Shown in pieces: positions 32,006 through 40,808 of a stretch of 64,000 nt of DNA. The position numbers were made by a program, and so were the translations under genes. The first letter of the stretch is position 1. Each line of letters starts with the position of its first letter. Source of the stretch: Sphingobium ummariense RL-3 (GTDB lineage Bacteria; Pseudomonadota; Alphaproteobacteria; Sphingomonadales; Sphingomonadaceae); assembly GCF_000447205.1 (NCBI RefSeq), contig NZ_AUWY01000120.1, positions 124,001 to 188,000 on the forward strand, read 5' to 3'. The notes below the pieces were generated by a model. The model saw only the letters and a list, made by a program, of their open reading frames with translations. It was not told the DNA's origin and searched no databases.

Positions 32006-33853
32006 ATGCTGAAGACCGGACTATCGCTCGTCGCGCTGATCGCCGCCGCGCCCGCGCTGGCGCAGGAGGACGACATCGTCGTCACCGCGTCGGGCATCGC
32101 GCAGCCGCGCGACGAGGTGGGGCAGGCGATCACCGTCATCGACGCCCAGACCATCGAAACGCGGCAGGCCGTGGATGTCGTCGACCTGCTGGCCACCACG
32201 CCGGGCGTGCGGTTCAACCGCAACGGATCGGTCGGCGGCGCGACCGGGGTGTCGCTGCGCGGCGCGGAGACGACGCAGACGCTGGTGTTGATCGACGGGG
32301 TCAAGGTGAATGATCCGAGCGGCATCGGCGACGGCTATGATTTCGGCCACCTGCTGACCGGCAATATCCGCCGGATCGAGGTGCTGCGCGGTTCCAACTC
32401 CGTGGTTTACGGCAGCCAGGCTATCGGGGGCGTGGTGAACGTGATGACCGGCACGCCGGCGGAAGGGTTCGAGGCGAATGCCTCGGCCGACTACGGCTAT
32501 AGCGACACGCTGAACGCGAAAGCCGATGTGTCGGGCAGCAGCGGGATCGCTTCCGGCGGAGTCGGCGTCGCCTATTTCGACACGGACGGCATATCGTCGG
32601 CCGCGCGGTCGTTCGGCGCGACCGAGAAGGACGGCTATGAGAATGTCGCGGCGAACGCCAAGCTGAAGCTCGCCTTCACCGACACGCTCAGTCTCGACCT
32701 GCGCGGCTATTATATTCATGCCGATCTTGACTATGACAGCTTCTTCGGCGCGCCGGCCGACAGCGCGGACGTCAGCAAGCTCGACCAATATGTCGGCTAT
32801 GCCGGGATCAATCTTGCCCTGCTCGACGGCAAGCTGACCAATCGGGCGGCGGTGACTTGGCTGCGGAACGACCGCGACTATTATTTCGTGCGCGGGACCG
32901 ACCCGGATTACGGCTATTCCGGCACCAACCTGCGCTTCGAATATGAGGGGGTCTATACGCCCGTCGAGCAGGCGAAGCTGATTTTCGGCTATGAGCATGA
33001 GCGGCCGGATTATGACTTTTTCGGCTTCGGCGACACGGGCAGTGCGAGGGCGAACATCGACAGCGTCTATGGCCTTGCCATCGTCAAGCCGGTCGAGGGC
33101 CTGTCGCTGACCGGCGGCCTGCGTCATGACGACCACAGCCAGTTCGGGGGCGCCACGACCTTCGGCGCGAACGCCAACTACACGCCCAACCGTGGTGCGA
33201 CCAACCTGCGCCTGAGCTATGGCGAGGGCTTCAAGGCGCCGTCGCTCTACCAGCTCTACGACAGTTTCAGCGGCAACAGCGCGCTGCGACCGGAGCGGTC
33301 GAAGAGCTATGACATCGGGATCGACCAGAGCCTGGACGATGGGCGGGCGGTGCTGTCCGTGACGGCGTTCCGGCGCGACACGCGCAACCAGATCAATTTC
33401 GACAATGCCACGTTCGTCTATGGCAATCTCGACCGCACCCGCGCCAAGGGGGTGGAGGCGACCGTGACGCTGAAGCCCGTGGAGGCGCTGACGGTCACCG
33501 GTTCCTACAGCTATGTCGACGCGCGCGACCGGTCCGACCTGTCGCCCGATCGCGGCAATCGGCTGGCGCGGCGGGCGGCCAATGCGGTGAGCGTGTCGGC
33601 CGACTATGCCTGGTCCTTCGGCCTGTCGACCGGCGCAACGCTGACCATGGTGGGGGACAGCTTCGACGATGCGGCAAACCTGCGGCGGCTGGACGGCTAT
33701 GCGCTGGCCGGAGTCAGGGCGTCGTTGCCGCTGGGCGAGCATCTGGAGCTGTACGGCCGGATCGACAATCTGTTCGATGCGAATTACGCCACCGCCTATG
33801 GCTATGGCACCTATGGGCGATCGGCCTATGGCGGCGTGCGTGTGCGCTTCTGA
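32006..33853 (+). CDS. btuB: TonB-dependent vitamin B12 receptor
   Basis: A 615-residue outer-membrane receptor of BtuB size. The signal peptide ends near APALAQ; the TonB-box/plug start is DDIVVTASGIAQPRDEVGQAITV; and the plug contains LVLIDGVKVNDP and RGSNSVVYGSQAIGGVVNVMTG. The barrel ends in an aromatic residue (GGVRVRF). The cobalamin riboswitch directly upstream identifies the substrate. ATG at 32006 is chosen because it starts the signal peptide. It converges on btuF with a 13-base gap. Confidence 0.94.
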   Translation: MLKTGLSLVALIAAAPALAQEDDIVVTASGIAQPRDEVGQAITVIDAQTIETRQAVDVVDLLATTPGVRFNRNGSVGGATGVSLRGAETTQTLVLIDGVKVNDPSGIGDGYDFGHLLTGNIRRIEVLRGSNSVVYGSQAIGGVVNVMTGTPAEGFEANASADYGYSDTLNAKADVSGSSGIASGGVGVAYFDTDGISSAARSFGATEKDGYENVAANAKLKLAFTDTLSLDLRGYYIHADLDYDSFFGAPADSADVSKLDQYVGYAGINLALLDGKLTNRAAVTWLRNDRDYYFVRGTDPDYGYSGTNLRFEYEGVYTPVEQAKLIFGYEHERPDYDFFGFGDTGSARANIDSVYGLAIVKPVEGLSLTGGLRHDDHSQFGGATTFGANANYTPNRGATNLRLSYGEGFKAPSLYQLYDSFSGNSALRPERSKSYDIGIDQSLDDGRAVLSVTAFRRDTRNQINFDNATFVYGNLDRTRAKGVEATVTLKPVEALTVTGSYSYVDARDRSDLSPDRGNRLARRAANAVSVSADYAWSFGLSTGATLTMVGDSFDDAANLRRLDGYALAGVRASLPLGEHLELYGRIDNLFDANYATAYGYGTYGRSAYGGVRVRF

Positions 33854-33866
33854 CGGGCCGGACCGG

Positions 33867-34661
33867 TCAGCGGTTCGCCTGCGCGACGATGCTGCGCGCG
33901 GCCTGCACATAGGCGGGGCCGCCGCAGACCGTCCACGCCTGCGGCAGCCGGATACGCGGGATGCCGGCGAGTACGGGGTGGTGCAGCATCTCGGTGCCCT
34001 GGTCGACCACCGCCTCGCTGCCGCTTTCGACCATCAGCCAGTCAGGGCGCGCAGCGATCATTTCCTCCAGCGAAACCTGCGCCAGCGCCGGCTTGCCGAG
34101 CTTGCCGGCGAGGTTGGTGAGGCCGGCCCGGCGCATCAGATCGTCGACCAGCGTGCCCGTGCCGGTCATATAGCCGCGCCGCTGGTAATAGGCGGCGACC
34201 CCGCCGCGCCGGGTGCGGGGCAGGGCGGCGAGATCGCGATCCATCCGCGCGACCAGCGCCTCGCCGCGCGCGGGATGGCCGACCGCGCGGGCGACGTCGC
34301 GGATCTGGCCGCGGATCATGGCATAGCTGTCGGCGCTCGCGACGCCCTGCGTGCGCCAGCGGCCCGGCGGGGCACCGACGACCGCGTTTTCCCCCGCTGG
34401 AAAGCCGACCAACAGGTCGGGGCGGATATCCAGCACCTCCTCGGCCGGGCGGCGCAGCGATCGGAAGGCGCGGGCCTTGTCCGCCGCCGCCGAAAGCTCG
34501 GGATCATGGGCATAGGCGCTGAGCGCGGCGATCTGCCCCGGATCGGCGAGCGCCAGCACCAGCTGATCCGCGCAGACGTTGAGCGATACGATCCGCCGTG
34601 GCGGCGCGGGCGCTGCGGCGGTGAGGGCCAGGGCGGCGAGGGCGGCGATCGGGCGGCGCAT
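33867..34661 (-). CDS. btuF: Periplasmic cobalamin-binding protein
   Basis: A 264-residue substrate-binding protein with a Sec signal (MRRPIAALAALALTAAAPAP) and the two-lobed TroA/BtuF-type fold: RIVSLNVCADQLVLALADP at the start, PDLLVGFPAG, then TLVDDLMRRAGLTNLA and ARPDWLMVESGS. It should deliver cobalamin to the BtuCD importer. The gene lies between btuB and btuCD but on the opposite strand. ATG at 34661 is favoured; ATG at 34682 is seven codons longer. It is annotated as BtuF because of the B12 riboswitch-linked neighbourhood; an iron-compound role would be the alternative. Confidence 0.85.
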   Translation of the reverse strand: MRRPIAALAALALTAAAPAPPRRIVSLNVCADQLVLALADPGQIAALSAYAHDPELSAAADKARAFRSLRRPAEEVLDIRPDLLVGFPAGENAVVGAPPGRWRTQGVASADSYAMIRGQIRDVARAVGHPARGEALVARMDRDLAALPRTRRGGVAAYYQRRGYMTGTGTLVDDLMRRAGLTNLAGKLGKPALAQVSLEEMIAARPDWLMVESGSEAVVDQGTEMLHHPVLAGIPRIRLPQAWTVCGGPAYVQAARSIVAQANR

Positions 34662-34711
34662 GGTGCCGGCCTTAGCCTGCATGGGAAGAGAACGGAAGGC
34701 GAAGGGACAGC

Positions 34712-35704
34712 GTGACCGTTCGCCATCCCCTGCTGCTCCCCATGCTCGTCGCGCTACTGCTTCTGGGTGCGGTCGGCTCGCTCGCACTCGGCGTCGTTCC
34801 CTTGTCGCCGGCCCGCATCCTCGCGGTGCTGACCGGCCATGGCGACGAGACCGCGCGGGCCATCCTGCTGGACCTGCGCCTGCCAAGGATGGTGCTGGGG
34901 ATCGCCGTGGGCGGGATGCTGGGCCTCGCAGGGGCTTCGCTTCAGGGCTATCTGCGCAATCCGCTCGCGGAGCCCTCGGTGCTGGGCGCCTCCAACGCGG
35001 CCGCGCTGGGGGCGGTCGCGGCGCTTTATTTCGGCCTGTCGCAGCTTCATCCGGTGGTCCTGCCGCTGCTCGCCATCCTGGCCGCGCTGGTCGCGCTGGG
35101 GGTGCTGTTCCTGCTCGCCGGTCCGGCGGAAAGCCCGCTGACTCTGATCCTGGCGGGCATCGCCGTCGCGACCCTGGCGGGTGCGGGGATCAGCCTGGCG
35201 CTCAACCTGTCCCCCAATCCCTTCGCGGCGATGGAGATCATGACCTGGCTGATGGGCAGTCTGGAAAACCGCAGCATGGCGCATGTCCTTGTCGCGATGC
35301 CCTGCGTGGCGGCGGGAGCGGCCCTGCTGCTTGCCGACGGGCGCACGCTCGACGCGCTTACCCTGGGAGAGGATGGTGCGCAGGCGCTGGGGATCGACCT
35401 GGGGGGCGCGCGGTTGCGGTTGATGCTGGGCGTCGCCATCGGCGTCGGCGGCGCGGTGGCGGTGTCGGGGGCGATCGGCTTTGTCGGGCTGATCGTGCCG
35501 CATCTGGTGCGGCCGCTGACCGACCGCTCTCCCTCGGCGATCCTGCTGCCCTCGCTGCTGGGCGGCGCGGCGCTGCTGACCTTCGCCGACATCGCCGTGC
35601 GGCTGATCCCGACGAGCAGCGAGTTGAAGCTGGGCGTGCTGACTGCGATCCTGGGCGTGCCGGTCTTCCTGGTTCACCTGATGCGGGAACGGCGGCTATG
35701 GTAA
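34712..35704 (+). CDS. btuC: FecCD-type ABC permease for cobalamin
   Basis: A 330-residue inner-membrane permease with about ten membrane segments. Typical family lines are LRLPRMVLGIAVGGMLGLAGASLQGYLRNPLAEPSVLGAS and SGAIGFVGLIVPHLVRPL. Starting with GTG at 34712, it has an AAGGGA ribosome-binding site. It is head-to-head with btuF (50-base gap) and overlaps the ATPase gene by seven bases. BtuC/FecCD proteins import B12 or ferric siderophores; the btuB context favours B12. Confidence 0.9.
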   Translation: MTVRHPLLLPMLVALLLLGAVGSLALGVVPLSPARILAVLTGHGDETARAILLDLRLPRMVLGIAVGGMLGLAGASLQGYLRNPLAEPSVLGASNAAALGAVAALYFGLSQLHPVVLPLLAILAALVALGVLFLLAGPAESPLTLILAGIAVATLAGAGISLALNLSPNPFAAMEIMTWLMGSLENRSMAHVLVAMPCVAAGAALLLADGRTLDALTLGEDGAQALGIDLGGARLRLMLGVAIGVGGAVAVSGAIGFVGLIVPHLVRPLTDRSPSAILLPSLLGGAALLTFADIAVRLIPTSSELKLGVLTAILGVPVFLVHLMRERRLW

Positions 35705-36471
35705 CGATCGCGACCGAAGGGCTGGAGGTGCGGCTGGGCCGCCATGCCGCAGTGCGGGGCGTCGACGTGACGCTGGAGCCCGGCCGGCTGGTGGGCATCA
35801 TCGGCCCCAATGGAGCGGGCAAGTCCAGTCTGATCCGCGCCATGCTGGGCCTGATCCGCGCCGATGCCGGGCGCGTGCTGATCGACGGGAAAGAAGGAAT
35901 GGACCGGCGCGAGATCGCCCGACGTATCGCCTATCTGCCGCAGGGCCAGACGCTGCACTGGCCGCTGGCGGTCGAGCGGCTGGTGGCGCTGGGTCGCTTG
36001 CCGCATCTGGGGCCGCTGTCCCGCCTGCGTGGCGAGGATGAGGCGGCCATCGAAGCGGCCATGGTGCGCGCCGACGTGCTGTCGCTTAAGGACCGGGTCG
36101 CGACCGAGCTGTCGGGTGGCGAGCGGGCGCGCGTGCTTCTCGCAAGGGCGCTGGCCGTCGGCGCGCCGGCACTGATTGCGGATGAGCCGCTCGCCGCGCT
36201 CGATCCGGGGCATCAGATCGACGTGATGGCGTTGCTGCAGGCGGAGGCGCAGGCGGGATCGCTGGTCGTCACCGTGCTGCACGACCTTGCCATGGCAGCG
36301 CGCTGGTGCGACCGGCTGCTGCTGATGGAGGAAGGGCGCCTGGTCGTCGACGGGGCGCCGCGGGATGTCCTCACAGCCGACAATCTCGCGCGGGTCTATG
36401 GCATCGCCGCGCGGATCGATCTTGAAGGCGACTGGCCGCTGGTGTTGCCGGTCGGTCGACTGGAGAACTAG
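35698..36471 (+). CDS. btuD: ABC transporter ATPase for cobalamin
   Basis: A 257-residue ATPase. Walker A is GPNGAGKSS (about 37-45), the Q-loop is in AYLPQGQTLHWPLAV, the signature is ELSGGERARVLLARAL, Walker B is PALIADEPLAALDP, and the switch His is in VLHDLAMAARWCDR. It powers the BtuC permease. ATG at 35698 overlaps the permease stop, so both are translated together. The 3' end is seven bases from the convergent penicillin-binding-protein activator gene. Confidence 0.92.
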   Translation: MVTIATEGLEVRLGRHAAVRGVDVTLEPGRLVGIIGPNGAGKSSLIRAMLGLIRADAGRVLIDGKEGMDRREIARRIAYLPQGQTLHWPLAVERLVALGRLPHLGPLSRLRGEDEAAIEAAMVRADVLSLKDRVATELSGGERARVLLARALAVGAPALIADEPLAALDPGHQIDVMALLQAEAQAGSLVVTVLHDLAMAARWCDRLLLMEEGRLVVDGAPRDVLTADNLARVYGIAARIDLEGDWPLVLPVGRLEN

Positions 36472-36478
36472 GCGGGGG

Positions 36479-37684
36479 CTATTCGCCGAAGCTGCGCGGG
36501 GCGGGGGAGACGACGTTGAACGTGCCCGCGCCTACCTCGCTCACCTCCAGCGCGCGCTCCGCTATGCCGTTGCGGCCGAAGCGGAAGGCGCCGTCGATGC
36601 CCGCGAAGCCGCCGGGATCGCGCAGCCGTGCCGCTGGGAAGACCGTGCCCGGTTTCCAGTCGCGCGCGATCCGCACGGTCAGCAACACCGCGTCATAGCC
36701 GAGAGCCGACAGACGGAAGGGCGCGCCGCCGAAGCGTGCGCGATATTTGGTGGCGAGCTGGCGATAGAGCCCGTCCGACACGCTGGCGAACCAGGCGCCG
36801 CGCAGCACGGGGCTGGCGGCGAGCGACGCGTCGGTATTCCACAGCTCGGTACCCAGCAGGCGCGCGGTCGCGCCGCCATTCTTGCGTACCACCGGCGCGA
36901 TCTGCATCGCCACCCGGCCGCTGTCGGCGATCAGCAGCGCGTCATAGCTGGAAGAGGCCTGCAGTTTCTTGACCGCGGCATTGATCGAGGCGGGCGTCCG
37001 GTCGAAGGTCTGGAGCGACACCACCGTGCCGCCCGCCTGCTCGACCGCGCGCAGCAGCGAGGTGTCCGACCGTTCGCCATAGACGCCCTTGGGCACCAGC
37101 GCGGCGAAGTTGGACAGCCCCTTGCCGCGCGCGAACTCCACCACCCGCTCGATCGACTGGTTGGGATTATATCCCATGACATAGACGCCGCTGCCGGCGA
37201 TGCTGACATCGTTGGAGAAGCTGAGCACCGGTACGTTGGCGCGCGCGGCGATCGGCCCGACGATGCGTGCGTCCTCCGCCAACAACGGTCCGAGGATCAG
37301 CTTGTTGCCGTCTGCCACTGCGCGGCTGGCGGCAGCAGCGGCGCCCTGTGCGGTGTCATAGGTGGTGATGCGGACCTTGTCGGCCTTGGTATCGAGCAGC
37401 GCGAGGGTCGTCGCGTTGGCGATCGACTGGCCCACGCCGGCATTGGAGCCGCTCATGGGCACCAGCAGCGCAACGCGATGCCGTTCGGTGTCGGTGGGCA
37501 GGCCCTGGCTGACGTCGGGGCCGCTCGGCTGGGTGGGGGCCGTGGGCTGGGTCGGCGCCGGCCCCTTGGGCACGATCGACTGGCAGGCGGCGACCAGCAG
37601 GGCCGTCGCGGCGAAGAGGATTCGCCCGGCGCGTTTCATCGAAGCGAACAAGTCCGCTTGCCGGGGGGCATCCGTCTCTGTCAT
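36479..37684 (-). CDS. Penicillin-binding protein activator (LpoA-like lipoprotein)
   Basis: A 401-residue lipoprotein with lipobox LVAAC at Cys34, a Pro/Thr linker (TQPTAPTQPSGP), and a periplasmic-binding-protein-like domain (about 60-395) that begins RHRVALLVPMSGSNAGVGQSIANATTLALLD. This is the alphaproteobacterial form of the LpoA family, whose E. coli member activates PBP1A. ATG at 37684 has an AAGGA ribosome-binding site, but gives a 16-residue leader before the signal; ATG at 37639 would start right at it. It is head-to-head with rsmI, just 11 bases apart. Confidence 0.85.
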   Translation of the reverse strand: MTETDAPRQADLFASMKRAGRILFAATALLVAACQSIVPKGPAPTQPTAPTQPSGPDVSQGLPTDTERHRVALLVPMSGSNAGVGQSIANATTLALLDTKADKVRITTYDTAQGAAAAASRAVADGNKLILGPLLAEDARIVGPIAARANVPVLSFSNDVSIAGSGVYVMGYNPNQSIERVVEFARGKGLSNFAALVPKGVYGERSDTSLLRAVEQAGGTVVSLQTFDRTPASINAAVKKLQASSSYDALLIADSGRVAMQIAPVVRKNGGATARLLGTELWNTDASLAASPVLRGAWFASVSDGLYRQLATKYRARFGGAPFRLSALGYDAVLLTVRIARDWKPGTVFPAARLRDPGGFAGIDGAFRFGRNGIAERALEVSEVGAGTFNVVSPAPRSFGE

Positions 37685-37695
37685 CTGGCATCCTT

Positions 37696-38541
37696 ATGGA
37701 AACTGCTGCTTCTGGGCTTGAACCCGGGCTTTACATCGTTGCGGGGCCGATCGGCAACCTCGGAGACCTTACGCCCCGCGCGGCCGAAGTCCTGCGCCTT
37801 GCCGATGTGGTCGCCGTGGAAGATACACGGGTGAGCGCACGGCTGCTGCGCCACGCCGGGTCCGACCGGCCGATGATCCCCTATCACGATCACAGCGCAG
37901 AAGGCGTCCGCGCGCGATTGGTCGAGCGGATGGCGGCCGAATCGGTGGCGCTGCTGTCGGATGCGGGCACGCCGCTGATCTCCGACCCCGGCTACAAGCT
38001 GGTGCGCGACGCGCGGGCGGCCGGGCGCAAGGTGACGACGCTGCCCGGTCCCAGCGCGGCGATCGCGGCGCTGACGCTTTCCGGGCTTCCGACCGATCGC
38101 TTCCTGTTCATGGGCTTCCTGCCCGCCAAGGCCAAGGCGCGCGGCGATGCGCTGGACGAGGTGGCGGCGCTGCGCGCCACGCTGGTCTTCTACGAAAGCG
38201 GGCCGCGCCTGTCGGAAAGCCTGGCGGCAATGGCGGAGCATCTGGGCGACCGGGAGGCGACGGTGAGCCGTGAGATCAGCAAGGCGTTCGAGGAGACCGC
38301 GACGGGCATGCTGACAACGCTTTCCGCCCGCTATGCCGACGCGCCGCCCAAGGGCGAGATCGTCGTCATCGTCGGTCCGCCCGGAGAAGCGCCGCCCGCG
38401 AGTGCCGAGGATGCCGACGCGGCGCTGCGCGAGGCGCTGGAGCGCCTGCCCGTATCCAAGGCGGCGGGCGAGGTGGCGAAGAAGCTGGGGCTCGATCGCC
38501 GGGCGCTCTATGCCCGTGCGATGGAGATCAAGGGTGAATAA
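37696..38541 (+). CDS. rsmI: 16S rRNA (cytidine-2'-O) methyltransferase
   Basis: A 281-residue tetrapyrrole-methylase-fold enzyme that methylates C1402 of 16S rRNA. Landmarks are GLYIVAGPIGNLGDLTPRAAEVL at the start, VALLSDAGTPLISDPG and VTTLPGPSAAIAALTLSGLPTDRFLFMGFLP. The C-terminal part (ALERLPVSKAAGEVAKKLGLDRRALYARAM) is the small RsmI helical domain. It overlaps yraN by eight bases; this rsmI-yraN pair is conserved in many bacteria, as is the neighbouring LpoA gene. Confidence 0.95.
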   Translation: METAASGLEPGLYIVAGPIGNLGDLTPRAAEVLRLADVVAVEDTRVSARLLRHAGSDRPMIPYHDHSAEGVRARLVERMAAESVALLSDAGTPLISDPGYKLVRDARAAGRKVTTLPGPSAAIAALTLSGLPTDRFLFMGFLPAKAKARGDALDEVAALRATLVFYESGPRLSESLAAMAEHLGDREATVSREISKAFEETATGMLTTLSARYADAPPKGEIVVIVGPPGEAPPASAEDADAALREALERLPVSKAAGEVAKKLGLDRRALYARAMEIKGE

Positions 38542-38887
38542 GCAGGCCGCCGAGAAGCGCGGGCGGCAGGCGGAGCGAATCGCCGGCTGGTGGCTGCGCC
38601 TCAAGGGCTGGCAGATCGTCGGGCGGCGGATGCGCACGCCGGCGGGCGAGGTCGACCTGGTCGCGAGGCGTGGATCGATGCTCGCTTTCGTCGAGGTGAA
38701 GGCCCGTGCGAGCGGCGCGGAGCTGGCGCTGGCGATCGACGAGCGGCGGCTGGCCCGGGTCGCGGCAGCGGCGGAAATCCTGTGGCACGACCTCGCAAAG
38801 CCGGGCGACGACATGCGAATCGACGTCATCCTCCTTGCGCCGGGCCGCGCGCCACGCCATCTGGCGAACGTCTGGCATGGGGGGTGA
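38534..38887 (+). CDS. YraN family putative endonuclease-fold protein
   Basis: A 117-residue protein with the UPF0102/YraN pattern: RGRQAERIAGWWLRLKGWQIVGRRMRTPAGEVDLVARRGSMLAFVEVKAR. The D...E-V-K arrangement is that of a restriction-endonuclease-like (Holliday-junction-resolvase-type) fold, but nuclease activity is not established for the family. The start is GTG at 38534, overlapping rsmI by eight bases. Confidence 0.92.
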   Translation: MNKQAAEKRGRQAERIAGWWLRLKGWQIVGRRMRTPAGEVDLVARRGSMLAFVEVKARASGAELALAIDERRLARVAAAAEILWHDLAKPGDDMRIDVILLAPGRAPRHLANVWHGG

Positions 38888-38898
38888 GCCACCTCCAA

Positions 38899-38977
38899 CC
38901 GTTCGGGCTGAGCTTGTCGAAGCCCAGTCCTTTTCTTGAAGAGAAGTGCGGCCCTTCGACAGGCTCAGGGCGAACGG
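38899..38977. repeat. Inverted pair of CTTCGACAGGCTCAG-type repeats
   Basis: The gap between yraN and gshB holds two 24-base repeats in opposite orientation: 38899-38922 starts CCGTTCGGGCTGAGC, and the complement of 38954-38977 starts CCGTTCGCCCTGAGC. They match at 21 of 24 positions and could fold into a long stem around a 31-base loop. This is a REP/BIME-like element. The gshB start follows 19 bases later. Confidence 0.75.
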
Positions 38978-38996
38978 AAGAAGGAAAGCGTAGCGC

Positions 38997-39971
38997 ATGA
39001 CTGAACTCAACCCCCTGACCGTCGCCGTCCAGATGGACCCCATGGAGGGCATCAAGATCGGCGGCGATTCGACGTTCCACATCATGCTGGCGGCGCAGGC
39101 GCGGGGGCATCGGCTCTATCACTATCTCGCGCCCGACCTGACCTATCGCGAAGGGCGGGTGCTGGCGAAGGCGCGGCCGGTCAAGGTGCAGAAGGTTGAG
39201 GGGGACCATTTCGCCTTCGGCGACTGGGAGATGCTCGATCTCGGCCGCGACGTCGATGTGGTGCTGATGCGGCAGGACCCGCCCTTCGACCTCAGCTACA
39301 TCACCGCGACCCATCTGCTGGAGCGGGTGCAGGCCGAAACGCTGGTGGTGAACGACCCGGCAAGCGTCCGCAACGCGCCGGAAAAGCTATTCGTGCTCGA
39401 TTATGCGCGCTTCATGCCGCCGACGATGATCACCCGCGACCTCGACGAGGTGAAGAGCTTCCTCGCCCAGCATGGCGAGATCGTGGTGAAGCCGCTCTAC
39501 GGCAATGCCGGCAATGCGGTCTTCCACGTCGGGCAGTCGGGCGCGAACCTGTCCGCGCTGGTGGAACTCTTCAAGGCGTCATGGGTCGAGCCCTTCATGG
39601 TCCAGGCCTTCATCCCCGGTGTCGCGCAGGGCGACAAGCGCATCGTGCTGGTCGATGGAGAGGTGGCGGGCGCGGTCAACCGCATCCCGGGACAGGGCGA
39701 GATCCGCTCCAACCTGGCGGTCGGCGGATCGGCCGCCAAGACCGAGCTGACGGAGCGAGAGCTGGAGATCTGCGAGGCGCTGGGGCCGGAACTGAGGCGC
39801 CGCGGGTTGCTGTTCGTGGGCATCGACGTGATCGGCGGCGAATGGCTGACGGAGATCAATGTGACGTCGCCCACCGGCATCGTGTCGATCGACGCCTTCA
39901 ACGGCACTGACACCGGCGGCATGATCTGGGACGCGATCGACGCCCGGCTGGCCGCGCGCGCCGCGGCCTAG
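38997..39971 (+). CDS. gshB: Glutathione synthase
   Basis: A 324-residue ATP-grasp enzyme joining gamma-glutamylcysteine and glycine. The prokaryotic GSH-S N-terminal domain (about 5-125, LTVAVQMDPMEGIKIGGDSTFHIMLAAQARGH) is followed by the ATP-grasp domain with EIVVKPLYGNAGNAVFHV and the DVIGGEWLTEINVTSPTG metal-binding end. ATG at 38997 starts right after the inverted repeat pair. Probably in one transcript with rsmI and yraN, unless the repeat ends it. Confidence 0.95.
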   Translation: MTELNPLTVAVQMDPMEGIKIGGDSTFHIMLAAQARGHRLYHYLAPDLTYREGRVLAKARPVKVQKVEGDHFAFGDWEMLDLGRDVDVVLMRQDPPFDLSYITATHLLERVQAETLVVNDPASVRNAPEKLFVLDYARFMPPTMITRDLDEVKSFLAQHGEIVVKPLYGNAGNAVFHVGQSGANLSALVELFKASWVEPFMVQAFIPGVAQGDKRIVLVDGEVAGAVNRIPGQGEIRSNLAVGGSAAKTELTERELEICEALGPELRRRGLLFVGIDVIGGEWLTEINVTSPTGIVSIDAFNGTDTGGMIWDAIDARLAARAAA

Positions 39972-39988
39972 CATCCATGTGCATGTTG

Positions 39989-40064
39989 CGTCATCCCAGC
40001 GAAAGCTGGGATCCCCCTGCCATCCACTGGAAGAAGAGGGATTCCAGCTTACGCTGGAATGACG
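39989..40064. repeat. Paired REP-like palindromes
   Basis: Two hairpins stand in mirror orientation between gshB and the DedA gene. The first (39989-40014) has GTCATCCCAGC-GAAA-GCTGGGATC. The second (40041-40064) has ATTCCAGC-TTAC-GCTGGAAT followed by GACG. The compensatory change keeps the second stem paired. The same family occurs at 4711-4734 and, diverged, at 58974-58998. Confidence 0.75.
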
Positions 40065-40086
40065 GCGCAAAGTTGGGCCCGACGCG

Positions 40087-40713
40087 ATGACCGACTGGGT
40101 GCTCCGCCTGATCGACGCGGGGGGATATTGGGGCATCTTCCTGCTGATGGTGCTGGAGAATGTCTTTCCGCCCATCCCGTCGGAGCTGATCATGGGGATC
40201 GGCGGCATCCGCGTGGGACAGGGGCGGATGGACATGGTCTGGCTGCAGGTGGCGGGCACGCTCGGCACCGTGGTCGGCAACTATTTCTGGTATCTCGTCG
40301 GCCACATATTGGGTTTCCGGCGTCTGAAGCCGCTGGTCGACCGCTACGGCCGCTGGGCCACGCTGGAATGGCACGACGTCATGGTGCTGGACCGGCTGTT
40401 CGGCAAATATGGCGAAGCGGTCGTCTTCGTCTTCCGCTTCATGCCCGCATTCCGCACGATGATCTCCCTGCCGGCCGGGCTTTTCCGCATGGGCCATGTC
40501 CGCTTCCTGCTGTGGACCGGTGGCGGCGCGTTGGTGTGGAACCTGATCCTGGCCTATGCCGGCTATGTGCTGGGGCAGAATTTCCGCGACATCGACAAAT
40601 ATGTCGGACCGGTCGCGACCGCCTGCGTCGTCGGGGCGGCAGTTCTCTATCTCTGGCGACTTTTCACCTGGAGGCCCCGGAAGAACGAGGCGTCGGAGGA
40701 AGACATCATCTGA
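40087..40713 (+). CDS. DedA family membrane protein
   Basis: A 208-residue membrane protein. The family line is GYWGIFLLMVLENVFPPIPSELIMGIGG near residues 12-40, then GNYFWYLVGHILGFRRL, and the GEAVVFVFRFMPAFRTMISLPAGLFRM segment with its conserved Arg and Pro. DedA proteins are undecaprenyl-phosphate or phospholipid flippase-like proteins needed for membrane homeostasis. The C-terminus is charged (EASEEDII). Confidence 0.92.
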   Translation: MTDWVLRLIDAGGYWGIFLLMVLENVFPPIPSELIMGIGGIRVGQGRMDMVWLQVAGTLGTVVGNYFWYLVGHILGFRRLKPLVDRYGRWATLEWHDVMVLDRLFGKYGEAVVFVFRFMPAFRTMISLPAGLFRMGHVRFLLWTGGGALVWNLILAYAGYVLGQNFRDIDKYVGPVATACVVGAAVLYLWRLFTWRPRKNEASEEDII

Positions 40714-40808
40714 GGCCACATCGCGTGGGCATGCGGGCAACCGGGATTGTCCTTTCTCGCCCCGCCGCTAGGTTGGCGCTCGACCGACAGAGACCGGAGC
40801 GCCCCTGC

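Noticed and set aside
32021-33910. A 629-codon minus-strand frame opposite btuB
   Set aside because: Mirror of the btuB coding sequence; no start signal and no recognisable domain.
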